NCBI GenBank assembly: GCA_964374095.1
Contig: CAYJXJ010000023.1
Span: 1-37,520, forward strand
Length of the DNA: 37,520 nt
Reading direction: 5' to 3'
Source of the DNA: CAYJXJ01 sp964374095
GTDB lineage: Bacteria > Elusimicrobiota > Elusimicrobia > UBA1565 > UBA9628
The notes beneath the pieces are model-generated. The model ran no database searches, was not told the DNA's origin, and saw nothing but the letters and a program-made list of their open reading frames with translations. Below, piece after piece: positions 29,687-37,361 of the stretch. The position numbers were made by a program, and so were the translations under genes. Each line of letters starts with the position of its first letter. The first letter of the stretch is position 1.

Positions 29687-30570
29687 AGGACTCCGAACTC
29701 CCGGAGCGCGGCGCGCAGATTCGGCCGCAAGGCCCCGGCCAGCGGCGTGAGCGGCAGCCGGGGCTCTCCCCGGCACAGCCCCATCATTTCAAGGGCGGCC
29801 TTGACCGGGATGGGGTTGGTCTCGCTGAAGAGGGCCTTCACGAGTGGAAACATCCTAAGGTGGAGGGAGCGCGCGCGGGCGCCGTCGCCGGAAAGGGCGG
29901 CGGCGCAGAGGGCCCGGGTTTGACGCGGCGCGACATTCGCCGCGACCGATATCACCCCCCGCGCGCCCACGGCCATCATGGGCCAGGTCAGGTTGTCGTC
30001 GCCTGAGAGGATCGTCAGCCGGGGCGCCAGGACCCGGATTTCGGAAACCTGGTCCAGGCTTCCCGACGCCTCCTTGACACCGACCAGGCGGGGCAGGGCG
30101 CGGGCCATTCTCTCCAGGGTCTGCGGGAGAATGTTGACGGCGGTCCGGCCGGGAATGTTATAGGCGATGATGGGAAGGCGCGTCGCCCGGCTCACGGCGG
30201 CGAAATGCCTGAAAATGCCCTCCTGGGTCGGCTTGTTGTAATAGGGGGCCAGCAGGAGGATCGCGTCGGCCCCGAGGACTTCGGCGTCGCGAGCCAGGAC
30301 GGCCGCCTTGGCGGTGTCGTTGGACCCGACCCCGGCGATCACGGGAACCGTGCCGGAGGCTTCCAGAACGGCGGCCATGACCACGCGCCGGTACTCCTGG
30401 CTCGACAGGGTCGCCGCTTCGCCCGTGGACCCGCACGGCACCAGCCCTTGGGTGCCTTCCCGGATCTGACGGCGGATGAGGCGGCGCAGGGCCTCTTCGT
30501 CGATGCCGCCCGATCGATCGAAGGGCGTGACCAGGGCGACCAGCGAGCCTTCAAGCCGCAGGCGGGTCAT
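29683..30570 (-). CDS. dapA: 4-hydroxy-tetrahydrodipicolinate synthase
   Basis: First committed step of lysine/meso-DAP synthesis (pyruvate + aspartate semialdehyde). 295 residues of class I aldolase TIM barrel. The Schiff-base lysine is K166 in GVKEASG. GSTGEAATL (48-56), YYNKPTQEG (110-118) and Y137 in AYNIPGRT are intact. It overlaps dapF by 1 nt and the following gene by 4 nt. DapA next to DapF indicates a local DAP-supply pair for the cell wall. Confidence 0.96.
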   Translation of the reverse strand: MTRLRLEGSLVALVTPFDRSGGIDEEALRRLIRRQIREGTQGLVPCGSTGEAATLSSQEYRRVVMAAVLEASGTVPVIAGVGSNDTAKAAVLARDAEVLGADAILLLAPYYNKPTQEGIFRHFAAVSRATRLPIIAYNIPGRTAVNILPQTLERMARALPRLVGVKEASGSLDQVSEIRVLAPRLTILSGDDNLTWPMMAVGARGVISVAANVAPRQTRALCAAALSGDGARARSLHLRMFPLVKALFSETNPIPVKAALEMMGLCRGEPRLPLTPLAGALRPNLRAALREFGVL

Positions 30571-31379
30571 CAGGCGATCGTTCCCGTGAACACGGTCCGG
30601 GCCGGGCCTTCAAGCCAGACTTCGCCGAATTGGTCTTTGCGGGTGGAGAACGAGATGCGCAGCACCGCCCCGCCCCGCACGCGGACCGCGACCGGCGGGC
30701 GGACCTTGCCCAGACGGCAGGCGATGAGGGCCGCCGCGGTCGCCCCGGTCCCGCAGGCGAGGGTCTCGTCCTCCACGCCGCGCTCGAAGGTTCTGAGGTT
30801 CACCCGGCCGTCCGCGACCCGCATGAAATTGGCGTTGGCGCCTTGCGGGGCGAAGGCCGCGTGCCGCCGCAGCGCCCGACCGGTCTCCACGACGGCGAAG
30901 TTCTCGAGGTCGGAAACCTCCACGACCGCGTGCGGGACTCCCGTGTTGACCGAATGGACCCGCATGCGGCGGCCGAGGACCTTGAGGGTGCGGCCCAGCC
31001 GGCAGTCGCTGGGCGCGGGCATGCGGATGGCGACCCGCCCTCCGGCCTTCATCCGGGCGAGCACCTCTCCGGTCGAGGAGCGCAAAGCGAAGGCTTCGCG
31101 GCCCCGGCTCCAGCCCGCCTCGTAAATCCACCGGGCCGCGCAGCGGGCTCCGTTGCCGCAGAAGGCCTCGGACCCGTCGGGGTTGAAGTACTCGAGTGTG
31201 GGCGCGCGGCCGCGGGCGCGTCCGACGACCAGTAGCCCGTCGGCCCCGACGCCACAGCGGCGGCGGCAGAGACGCCGGGCCAGGGCGGCCCGGGCGCGGC
31301 GGCCCCGGGGCGCGCGCGCGGCCTCCAAGAGCACGAAATCGTTTCCCGCCCCCGACATCTTAGTGAAGGGTATGTTCAT
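30570..31379 (-). CDS. dapF: Diaminopimelate epimerase
   Basis: Converts LL-DAP to meso-DAP without cofactor. 269 residues. The two catalytic cysteines are C74 (FCGNGARC) and C209 (LACGTGATA). Other features are KMSGAGNDFVLLE at the N-terminus, GVGADGLLVV, FNPDGSEA, GVPHAVVEV and GANANFMRV. The region around residues 20-42 is unusually Arg/Ala-rich. It overlaps the TPR gene upstream and dapA downstream by 1 nt each. Confidence 0.96.
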   Translation of the reverse strand: MNIPFTKMSGAGNDFVLLEAARAPRGRRARAALARRLCRRRCGVGADGLLVVGRARGRAPTLEYFNPDGSEAFCGNGARCAARWIYEAGWSRGREAFALRSSTGEVLARMKAGGRVAIRMPAPSDCRLGRTLKVLGRRMRVHSVNTGVPHAVVEVSDLENFAVVETGRALRRHAAFAPQGANANFMRVADGRVNLRTFERGVEDETLACGTGATAAALIACRLGKVRPPVAVRVRGGAVLRISFSTRKDQFGEVWLEGPARTVFTGTIA

Positions 31380-32335
31380 CAGGGCGCGGCCTCCAAGAGT
31401 TTGAGAAGTTCCGCCGCGGCGCGGGCCACGAATGGTTCCGTTCCCGCGGCGGCGACCTCCAGATCATCCAGGGCGAGATCCACGCGGCCCGAGGCGAGAC
31501 GGGCGCGGGCGCGGATGAAGCGCGCCAGGGAATCGTCCGGTAGGATTTCTAGGACTCGCGCGGCGCTCTCCGCGGCCTGCGCGGGCCGGCCGGCCTCCAG
31601 AAGCCAAAGCCCCCCGAGAAGGTCGACGCCTTGGGGAGTCGGCGTCGAGTGGCGGGGCGCGGCCCTGGCCAGTTCGAGCAGCGCCTCGTCATAACGGCCC
31701 TGGCTGCGCCGGATGAAAGCGAGAATGCGGCGGCCCGCGGCGGATTCCTCGATCGAAAGGGATCTCAGGACGGCCAGCTCCGCGGTCGCCACGGCGCCTT
31801 GGTCGGCCAGCACCTCGGCGTATTCCGCCCAAGGCTCCGCGTCGAACTTGATGAACTCGAGAGCTTTCTCGAAATGATCCGCCGCCGGGTCGAGGAGCCC
31901 GAGCCTTCGGCTGATCCGGGCCAGACCGAGAAGGGCCGGGGCGTTGCGGGGGTCGACCTTGAGCGCGCGTTCATAAAGCGGTAGCGCCTCCTCGGTCAAC
32001 TGGGCGTCATGGAGGAGATCGGCCAAGCGGATCAAGAGGTCGGTGTTGCGGGGGAAGAGGGCGACGCCGAGCCGGTAAACGCTTAACGCGCGGTCAAGGG
32101 CGCGCCCTTGTTCGTGGCTGTAGCCGAGGTAGAGGTAGGCGCGCTCAAGATGCCGTCCGCGGAGCTTCTCGAGTACTTCGGGGCGCAGGCTCGTCCCGAC
32201 ATCGGAGTAGCGGCCGGCCAGCAGGTGACCCTCGGCCTCCTCCACCTGTCGAGCCGCCTTCCCCCAGGGCCAGCTCACGGCGCGGCAGGGGCGCGCGACG
32301 AGCAGCGCGGCAAGGACGATGCCGGCCGATCTCAT
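31379..32335 (-). CDS. Secreted tetratricopeptide-repeat protein
   Basis: 318 residues with a signal-peptide-like start (MRSAGIVLAALLVARPCRAV). TPR-like helical pairs run from about residue 60 to 180: YLYLGYSHEQGRALDRALSV, LIRLADLLHDAQLTEEALPL, YERALKVDPRNAPALLGLAR and FEKALEFIKFDAEPWAEYAE. Further helical repeats follow to the end. TPR proteins are adaptors, so no enzymatic role is implied. It overlaps the patatin gene by 4 nt and dapF by 1 nt, and probably works in the periplasm with the neighbouring envelope proteins. Confidence 0.88.
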   Translation of the reverse strand: MRSAGIVLAALLVARPCRAVSWPWGKAARQVEEAEGHLLAGRYSDVGTSLRPEVLEKLRGRHLERAYLYLGYSHEQGRALDRALSVYRLGVALFPRNTDLLIRLADLLHDAQLTEEALPLYERALKVDPRNAPALLGLARISRRLGLLDPAADHFEKALEFIKFDAEPWAEYAEVLADQGAVATAELAVLRSLSIEESAAGRRILAFIRRSQGRYDEALLELARAAPRHSTPTPQGVDLLGGLWLLEAGRPAQAAESAARVLEILPDDSLARFIRARARLASGRVDLALDDLEVAAAGTEPFVARAAAELLKLLEAAP

Positions 32336-33306
32336 GGCGGGGCCCGCGTCCCCCAGCGGCGAGCCAGGCTCGCCAGAGAGAACAGGATCAGGCTCTCCTG
32401 CGCGGCCGGGAGCTTGCGGTAGGCGGTGATGGCCCCGCGTTCGAGCGCGGCCTTGTTGCCGGAGGAATCGAGCAGGCTCAAATTCGGGGTCTGGGGCTCG
32501 ATGAGGAAATTAGCCGCGCGGCGCTGCGCCTGGGATAAGAGCGAACCGCGGATGTCGATGACCTGCTCGAGGCTCTCCAGCATGCTGCGAGGCTTGCTGC
32601 TGGTATAATCGAGCTCGGTGATCGACGCCAGCACCCACTGGGCGCCCAGGAGGCGCGCCGCGTCGATGGGGATATAGTCCACCACGCCGCCGTCGACGAG
32701 ATAGCGGTGCCGGTATTCGACCGGGGAAAAAATGCCGGGCAGGTTCATGCTGGCGCGGATCGCCGCGGCGAGGTCGCCGTGCCGGAAGATGATGGCCTCT
32801 CCGGAATGAAGGTCCATGGAGACGCAGGCGAAAGGGCGCTTGAGCTCGTGAAACCGCTTGGCCTTGAAGTTGGCCCTGATGAAGTCTTCGGTTTTTTGAG
32901 AGGAAAGCGGGCTGTCGAAGAGCGCCAGTCTCAGCAGCCGGTAGCTGGTGTAGTTGCTCCCGGTCTTGAGGCTCAGGTTCAGGGCGTAGTCGCGCATGCG
33001 CCGCGAGGTCCAGCCATCGGCGTAGGCGCCCGCGACCAGGGCTCCCATCGAGGTTCCCGCCACGACGTCGACGGGAAAGCCGGCGTCATCGAGCACCGAA
33101 ATGACGCCCACGTGCGCCAAGGCTCGCATCGAGCCGGCCGAGAGCACCAGCCCGACGGTGGGCCGCGCGGAGGCCGGCAGGGCGCGCAGTTCGTGCCAGA
33201 GGTGGTCCCTGAGCAGGGCGTCGACGGAGGTCAGCGCCGGGAGGGCTTGGGCGTGGGGAGCCAGCCAGGCCGCGGCGAGGGCCGCGGCAAGGGCCCGCCC
33301 TCTCAC
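32332..33306 (-). CDS. Patatin-like phospholipase
   Basis: Ser-Asp dyad lipid acyl hydrolase. The GTG at 33306 overlaps the TolC-family stop (GTGA) and opens a signal-peptide-like stretch (ALAAALAAAWLAPHAQA), giving 324 residues. The nucleophile is in AGTSMGALVAGAYADG (GxSxG) and the Asp in LVDGGVVDYIP. The oxyanion loop reads VLSAGSMRALAHVGV, where the usual Gly-Gly-Gly-x-Arg is partly changed but the Arg is kept. A longer frame upstream is the TolC shadow. Likely exported and acting on envelope lipids; substrate unknown. Confidence 0.9.
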   Translation of the reverse strand: MRGRALAAALAAAWLAPHAQALPALTSVDALLRDHLWHELRALPASARPTVGLVLSAGSMRALAHVGVISVLDDAGFPVDVVAGTSMGALVAGAYADGWTSRRMRDYALNLSLKTGSNYTSYRLLRLALFDSPLSSQKTEDFIRANFKAKRFHELKRPFACVSMDLHSGEAIIFRHGDLAAAIRASMNLPGIFSPVEYRHRYLVDGGVVDYIPIDAARLLGAQWVLASITELDYTSSKPRSMLESLEQVIDIRGSLLSQAQRRAANFLIEPQTPNLSLLDSSGNKAALERGAITAYRKLPAAQESLILFSLASLARRWGTRAPP

Positions 33307-34574
33307 CGGAGCAGGTCCCGTCCGACCGCCCACTCCAGCCGCGCCACGGCGATGAGATGTTCGGTGAGCGACCCGAGGTGGGAGGCATTGGCGTGCGCCA
33401 TCCGTACCGTCGCGCGCATTCGGGCCAGCGCGGGGATTGCGGCGGTCGCGGCCTGATCGAAAAGCTCCCGGAGCCGCTTGTGATGGGATTCGCGGACCCG
33501 CCATTCTTTCTGCCAAAAGCGCAGGATCTCGTGGGCTTGGCGGACTTCCAGCCGCACGCGGTCCTCCAACTCGGATCGCCGCAGTTGGCCTTGGCGCCGC
33601 TCGGCCCGCTTCTGGCGGACCTGGGTGAGGAAATCGTAGGAAAACGGGACCTTCACGCCGATCATGGCGTCCCAATTATTCTGCCGCAGGGGAAAGTTAT
33701 GACCGGTGAGCTCGTAGTCGCCGGAGAGAAACAGTATCGGATGGCGGCGGCCGATGGCCAGGTTGACCGAAATCTCGTCCATTTCGGCCTTGGAGACCTC
33801 GGATTGGAGCTCGGGCCGCAGTTCGATGGCCCAAAGGGCGGCCTGGTTGGCGTCGATCTCGACCGCCCGGGTCTCGAGAGTCCCTTCGACGCGGAAGGGG
33901 GTGTCGAGCTCGGTATTGAGGATTTTCAAGAACTTGAGACGGGAAAGCTCGAGTTCGTGCCGGGCCGAGGCCGCCGCGGCCCGGGCTTCCTCGAGGAGGG
34001 CTTCGCTTTCAAGGCGGTCCAAGGGGCCTAGGGCGGCGTCGGCTGCAAAGCGTCCGATCGTCGCCTCGCTCTGGGATGCGATCGCAAGCTTCTCCTGGGC
34101 CAGTATCAGGCGGTGAAAGGCCTCCTTGGCGGCCAAGGCCACCTCGCTCTTGACGGATTTGAAATTAGCCCGGGCCTGCTGAAGGGCGGCTTGCGCGAGA
34201 TGGAGCGTGTTGACATGCCGGCGGCCCTCGTAGACCGGCATGTACATGTACCCGCGTCCCGTATAGATGTTCTCGGGCGAGCCCGGGAACAACAGTAGGT
34301 TGCGGGATTCTCCGGGAGAGAAGGGGGAGCGGGCGTCGAATTTGGCCGCGCTCGCCTGCAGGCCGAACTCCGGGAGGAACTGAAACCAGGCCTCCTTGAC
34401 CCGCTGCTCGGCGATGATGGTGTCCTGCTCGGCGCTCTGGAGCCGGGAGTCCTCCTTCGAGGCCAGGGCCACGGCCTCCTCGAGCCTAAAGACCCGCTCC
34501 AAGGCCCCGGGGGCGGGGGACGCGGCGCGCGCCCAGGCCCCCAGGAGCAGGGCCGAGACCCAAGCCGGAGACAT
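33303..34574 (-). CDS. TolC-family outer-membrane efflux protein
   Basis: Outer-membrane channel-tunnel family, 423 residues, with an export-type N-terminus (MSPAWVSALLLGAWARAASP). Two long alpha-helical hairpins with heptad-like Ala/Leu/Glu content flank beta segments: LEEAVALASKEDSRLQSAEQ, FLPEFGLQASAAKF, and in the second half IELRPELQSEVSKAEMDEIS and VKVPFSYDFLTQVRQKRAER. ATG 34574 overlaps the upstream stop; TTG 34577 is the alternative. No membrane-fusion protein or transporter gene is next to it here, so its partner is elsewhere or unusual. Confidence 0.87.
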   Translation of the reverse strand: MSPAWVSALLLGAWARAASPAPGALERVFRLEEAVALASKEDSRLQSAEQDTIIAEQRVKEAWFQFLPEFGLQASAAKFDARSPFSPGESRNLLLFPGSPENIYTGRGYMYMPVYEGRRHVNTLHLAQAALQQARANFKSVKSEVALAAKEAFHRLILAQEKLAIASQSEATIGRFAADAALGPLDRLESEALLEEARAAAASARHELELSRLKFLKILNTELDTPFRVEGTLETRAVEIDANQAALWAIELRPELQSEVSKAEMDEISVNLAIGRRHPILFLSGDYELTGHNFPLRQNNWDAMIGVKVPFSYDFLTQVRQKRAERRQGQLRRSELEDRVRLEVRQAHEILRFWQKEWRVRESHHKRLRELFDQAATAAIPALARMRATVRMAHANASHLGSLTEHLIAVARLEWAVGRDLLR

Positions 34575-35131
34575 CAAACCTTGAAGGCCTGGGTCAGGGA
34601 GGCGAGCTCAAGGCGGAGGGACTTGAGCTCGTCGCGAAGCCCGCCGTCGGCGCCGGACTTGGCGAGGGCGGCGTCGAACCTCTCGGTCAGCCGCTCCACC
34701 AGGGCGCGGTCCTTCTTGACCGCGGCTTGGAGGTTGGCGAGCATCCCGTTGAACTCCTCTTGAAGCTCCATGAGCTCATCGCCCGTCCGCAGGGCCACCC
34801 GGTGCGTGAGGTCGCCCGACGCGACCTGCTGGGCCGATTTCTCGAAGCGATAGATCGGCCCCGCGAAGCGGTGGGAGACGTAGAGCGAGATGAGGAGCAT
34901 CAGCCCCAGGTAGAGGGCGATCTTGACCACGATGATGGTGTTGAATTGGAGTATGGTCTGGGACAAAGACGGGTTTTCGGCCAGGACCACGCGCGCCATG
35001 GAGTAGTAGACATCGGCGCCCACGATCAAGGAGGCGATGAGGACGCTCAAAAACACCATCCCGACGTACTTGATCTGGAGGGACCGCTTGATCAGGACGG
35101 TGCGCCGCTGGAATTTGGGGGCGTCGTTCAT
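34574..35131 (-). CDS. HAMP-domain membrane protein
   Basis: 185 residues: short cytoplasmic N-terminus, membrane helix 1 (about 22-40), a small periplasmic loop of about 25 residues, membrane helix 2 (about 65-85), a HAMP domain (about 86-140, HRFAGPIYRFEKSAQQVASG then DLTHRVALRTGDELMELQEE) and a final coiled coil. It resembles the input half of a chemoreceptor or sensor kinase without any output domain. GAAGG lies 7 nt before the ATG at 35131; GTG 35137 is an alternative. It is between pfk and the TolC-family gene. Confidence 0.85.
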   Translation of the reverse strand: MNDAPKFQRRTVLIKRSLQIKYVGMVFLSVLIASLIVGADVYYSMARVVLAENPSLSQTILQFNTIIVVKIALYLGLMLLISLYVSHRFAGPIYRFEKSAQQVASGDLTHRVALRTGDELMELQEEFNGMLANLQAAVKKDRALVERLTERFDAALAKSGADGGLRDELKSLRLELASLTQAFKV

Positions 35132-35133
35132 GG

Positions 35134-36189
35134 TCACGCCTTCGCGCCGGAGAGGGCCGGGGCGCCGCAAAGGGTATCCGCCAAATCGATCCACTCGGGG
35201 GTGACGGTCTTGAGCTTGGCGGTCGCCTCTTCGAGCGAGACGCCTTCCATGGCGTTTCCGCGCAGGGCGGCCATGAGCCCAAAGCGCTTTTGGTGCACGA
35301 GCTCGGCGGCGAGCACGCCCGCGCGGGTGCCGAGTATGCGGTCAAAGAGGGTCGGCGGCCCGCCGCGCTGGATGTGGCCGATGACGGCTGAACGCGTTTC
35401 GATGCCGGTCGACTTCTGGACGATCTCGGAAAGCCTCTCCGCCACGCCGCGCTCCTTCAAGATCATGTGGCCGAACTCGTCGAGCTTCTCTTCCTTGGGG
35501 CCGCCGGTGAGTTCGACGGCCTCCGAGGCCACGATCAGCGCCACCTTCTTGCGCGCGTAGGCGTCCTTGACGCGCCGGGTCAGGTCGGCGACGTCGACCG
35601 GCCGCTCGGGGATGGCCACGTAATCGGCTCCGGCCGCGATTCCGGTAAACAGCGCCACCCAGCCCGCGTGCCGCCCCATCACCTCGAGGATCATCACCCG
35701 CCGGTGGCTGCGCCCGGTGTCGACCAGCCGTTGGGCGGCGTCGACCGCCACGGTCACGGCCGTATCGAAGCCGAAGGTGTAATCGGTCGCCGAGAGGTCG
35801 TTGTCCATGGTCTTGGGAACGCCCACGACCGGCGACTTGAAGTCCTTGTGGAGCTTGCAGGCGACGCCGAGGGTATCCTCGCCGCCCATGGCGATCAGGG
35901 CGTCGAGGGAGAGCTTGCGGAAGGTTTCCTGGACGGCCTTGGTGCCGCCCTCCTTCTTGTAGGGGTTGGTGCGGGAGGTGCCGAGGATGGTGCCGCCCTG
36001 CCCCACGATGCCCTCGACGTTCTCCCGCGTCAGAGGCATGGAGCGCGCCTCGATCATGCCCTTCCAGCCGTCCTCGATGCCGACGCACTCATAGCCCAAA
36101 GACGTCAGCTTGAGCACCGCGCCGCGTATGGCGGGGTTCAAGCCCGGACAGTCCCCGCCCCCGGTGAGCAATCCCGCGCGCTTGGCCAT
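35134..36189 (-). CDS. 6-phosphofructokinase, probable PPi-dependent type
   Basis: PFK of family A, 351 residues. It has LTGGGDCPGLNPAIRGAV (8-25), GTSRTNP, the catalytic PKTMDND (125-131) and GFDTAV, plus VMGRHAGWVAL and HIQRGGPPTLFDRILG. The two positions that separate donors are E104-D105 in MGGEDTLG (ATP enzymes have GGDGS) and K126 in VPKTMDND (ATP enzymes have Gly). Asp and Lys there are the known signature of pyrophosphate-using, reversible PFKs. It sits 24 nt after the aldolase gene, whose product acts on the next glycolytic step. Confidence 0.93.
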   Translation of the reverse strand: MAKRAGLLTGGGDCPGLNPAIRGAVLKLTSLGYECVGIEDGWKGMIEARSMPLTRENVEGIVGQGGTILGTSRTNPYKKEGGTKAVQETFRKLSLDALIAMGGEDTLGVACKLHKDFKSPVVGVPKTMDNDLSATDYTFGFDTAVTVAVDAAQRLVDTGRSHRRVMILEVMGRHAGWVALFTGIAAGADYVAIPERPVDVADLTRRVKDAYARKKVALIVASEAVELTGGPKEEKLDEFGHMILKERGVAERLSEIVQKSTGIETRSAVIGHIQRGGPPTLFDRILGTRAGVLAAELVHQKRFGLMAALRGNAMEGVSLEEATAKLKTVTPEWIDLADTLCGAPALSGAKA

Positions 36190-36213
36190 GAACCTCTCTC
36201 CTTCGCCCCTAGG

Positions 36214-37305
36214 TTAGTATTCGCCCTTGCCCTGCGGCCCGCCCGCGGTCCGGCCGCCGCCGTGGCCCTTGTCCAGGTACCAGTCGGGCCGCACCGCGGC
36301 CCCGAGGTCGGCGGCGCCGATCCCGTAGCGCTTGTTCCAGGCGGTCGCGTGGGCGTCGACGAGCTTGTTGAGAATCTGCATGCGCTCGACCCCGGTTTTC
36401 TTCAGGAATTGGGAGCGGGCCGCGGCGGTCGGCTCGTCGAAGTACTCGTTGAAGATCGCGCGTCCGGCCATGTAGCCGGAGGCCCCGGCCTTCATGGCCA
36501 TCTCGACCTGCTTGCTGAAGAGATCGAACTTCTCGCCGGCCGAGAGGAGCACCCAGGGGCGCCCCGCGGCCTCGTTCAAGGCCGCAAGATTATCCTCCAT
36601 CTGCGCGGGGCTGTCATCCTTCATGTTGGCCGGGAATTCGAGCTTCAGGATGTCGGTGGCCGGCCCGATGAGTTTGGTCGCCTCGATGATATTCTTGACC
36701 TTTCTCGCCTTATACGAAGGCGAGCTCTTGTCCTCTCCCTTGCGGGGGAAGGAAAGTTCCTCGGTCATCAGCAAAATGTCGTGCTCGCGGCACTCCTTGG
36801 AAAGCCGCTCGACGAAGGCGATCTGGGCCTTCACGTTGGCCTTGTCCTCGACGTCCAAGTAGACCAGGAGCTTGACGGCCGAAGCGCCCATGCGCTTGAT
36901 CTTTTCGACCGACCAGCCCGCCTCGTACTCGGAGGGCAGGCCCGCGTCGCGGGAGGCCTCGGAGCGCACGATGAGGCCGACGTTTTTGGGCAGGGAGAAT
37001 GAGGCGACCGACTGCCGGGCGCCGAAGTTCACGTCGAGCAGGACCGCGCTGGAATGCGCCCCGAGGTCGCGCACCATTTCGAGCTTGGTGTCGCGGATTT
37101 CCTCGTAGCTCGGCTCGGCGGGTTTTCCGGCCTTCTCGTGCATGGCGCGCAGGGCCTTCTTAAAGGAGTTGGATTGGTCGAGGGCGAGGACCCGGAACTT
37201 GTCGGCCCCATCGGTGATCTGGCGCAGGCCCATGAGCTTGCCTGAGGTCAGGTTGACGAAATGGGACTTGAGGTTGGCGCTGGGCTTCGTGGCGGTCGCG
37301 GGCAT
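36214..37305 (-). CDS. LacD-family tagatose/fructose-1,6-bisphosphate aldolase
   Basis: Class I aldolase of the LacD type, 363 residues. Conserved stretches are LMGLRQITDGADKFRVLALD, QSNSFKKAL, AVKLLVYLD and ATDILKLEFPAN, where the Lys of ILKLE matches the Schiff-base lysine of LacD, and the phosphate-site GASGYMAGRAIF. Start ATG 37305 has AGGAGG 4 nt upstream; the longer frame to 37341 lacks support. Being beside a PFK, it likely serves as the fructose-1,6-bisphosphate aldolase of glycolysis/gluconeogenesis, although LacD enzymes also use tagatose bisphosphate. First gene of the minus-strand array. Confidence 0.9.
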   Translation of the reverse strand: MPATATKPSANLKSHFVNLTSGKLMGLRQITDGADKFRVLALDQSNSFKKALRAMHEKAGKPAEPSYEEIRDTKLEMVRDLGAHSSAVLLDVNFGARQSVASFSLPKNVGLIVRSEASRDAGLPSEYEAGWSVEKIKRMGASAVKLLVYLDVEDKANVKAQIAFVERLSKECREHDILLMTEELSFPRKGEDKSSPSYKARKVKNIIEATKLIGPATDILKLEFPANMKDDSPAQMEDNLAALNEAAGRPWVLLSAGEKFDLFSKQVEMAMKAGASGYMAGRAIFNEYFDEPTAAARSQFLKKTGVERMQILNKLVDAHATAWNKRYGIGAADLGAAVRPDWYLDKGHGGGRTAGGPQGKGEY

Positions 37306-37345
37306 GAGGCCTCCTGAAATTGGGTTTAACGACGACGGCAATTCG

Positions 37346-37361
37346 ATTATATCAGATTATA
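37346..37361 (-). promoter_or_regulatory. AT-rich putative promoter of the aldolase-pfk array
   Basis: Two exact TATAAT sequences on the minus strand (37346-37351 and 37356-37361), 40-55 nt upstream of the aldolase ATG, inside the only AT-rich patch of the region. The position suits -10 elements with a leader of about 35 nt. No convincing -35 hexamer stands at the right distance, so the exact promoter remains open. Confidence 0.5.

Noticed and set aside
35467..37002. Long plus-strand open frame (about 510 codons) opposite pfk and the aldolase
   Set aside because: It is the antisense shadow of two well-conserved enzymes, with His/Gly/Val-rich composition and no motifs.
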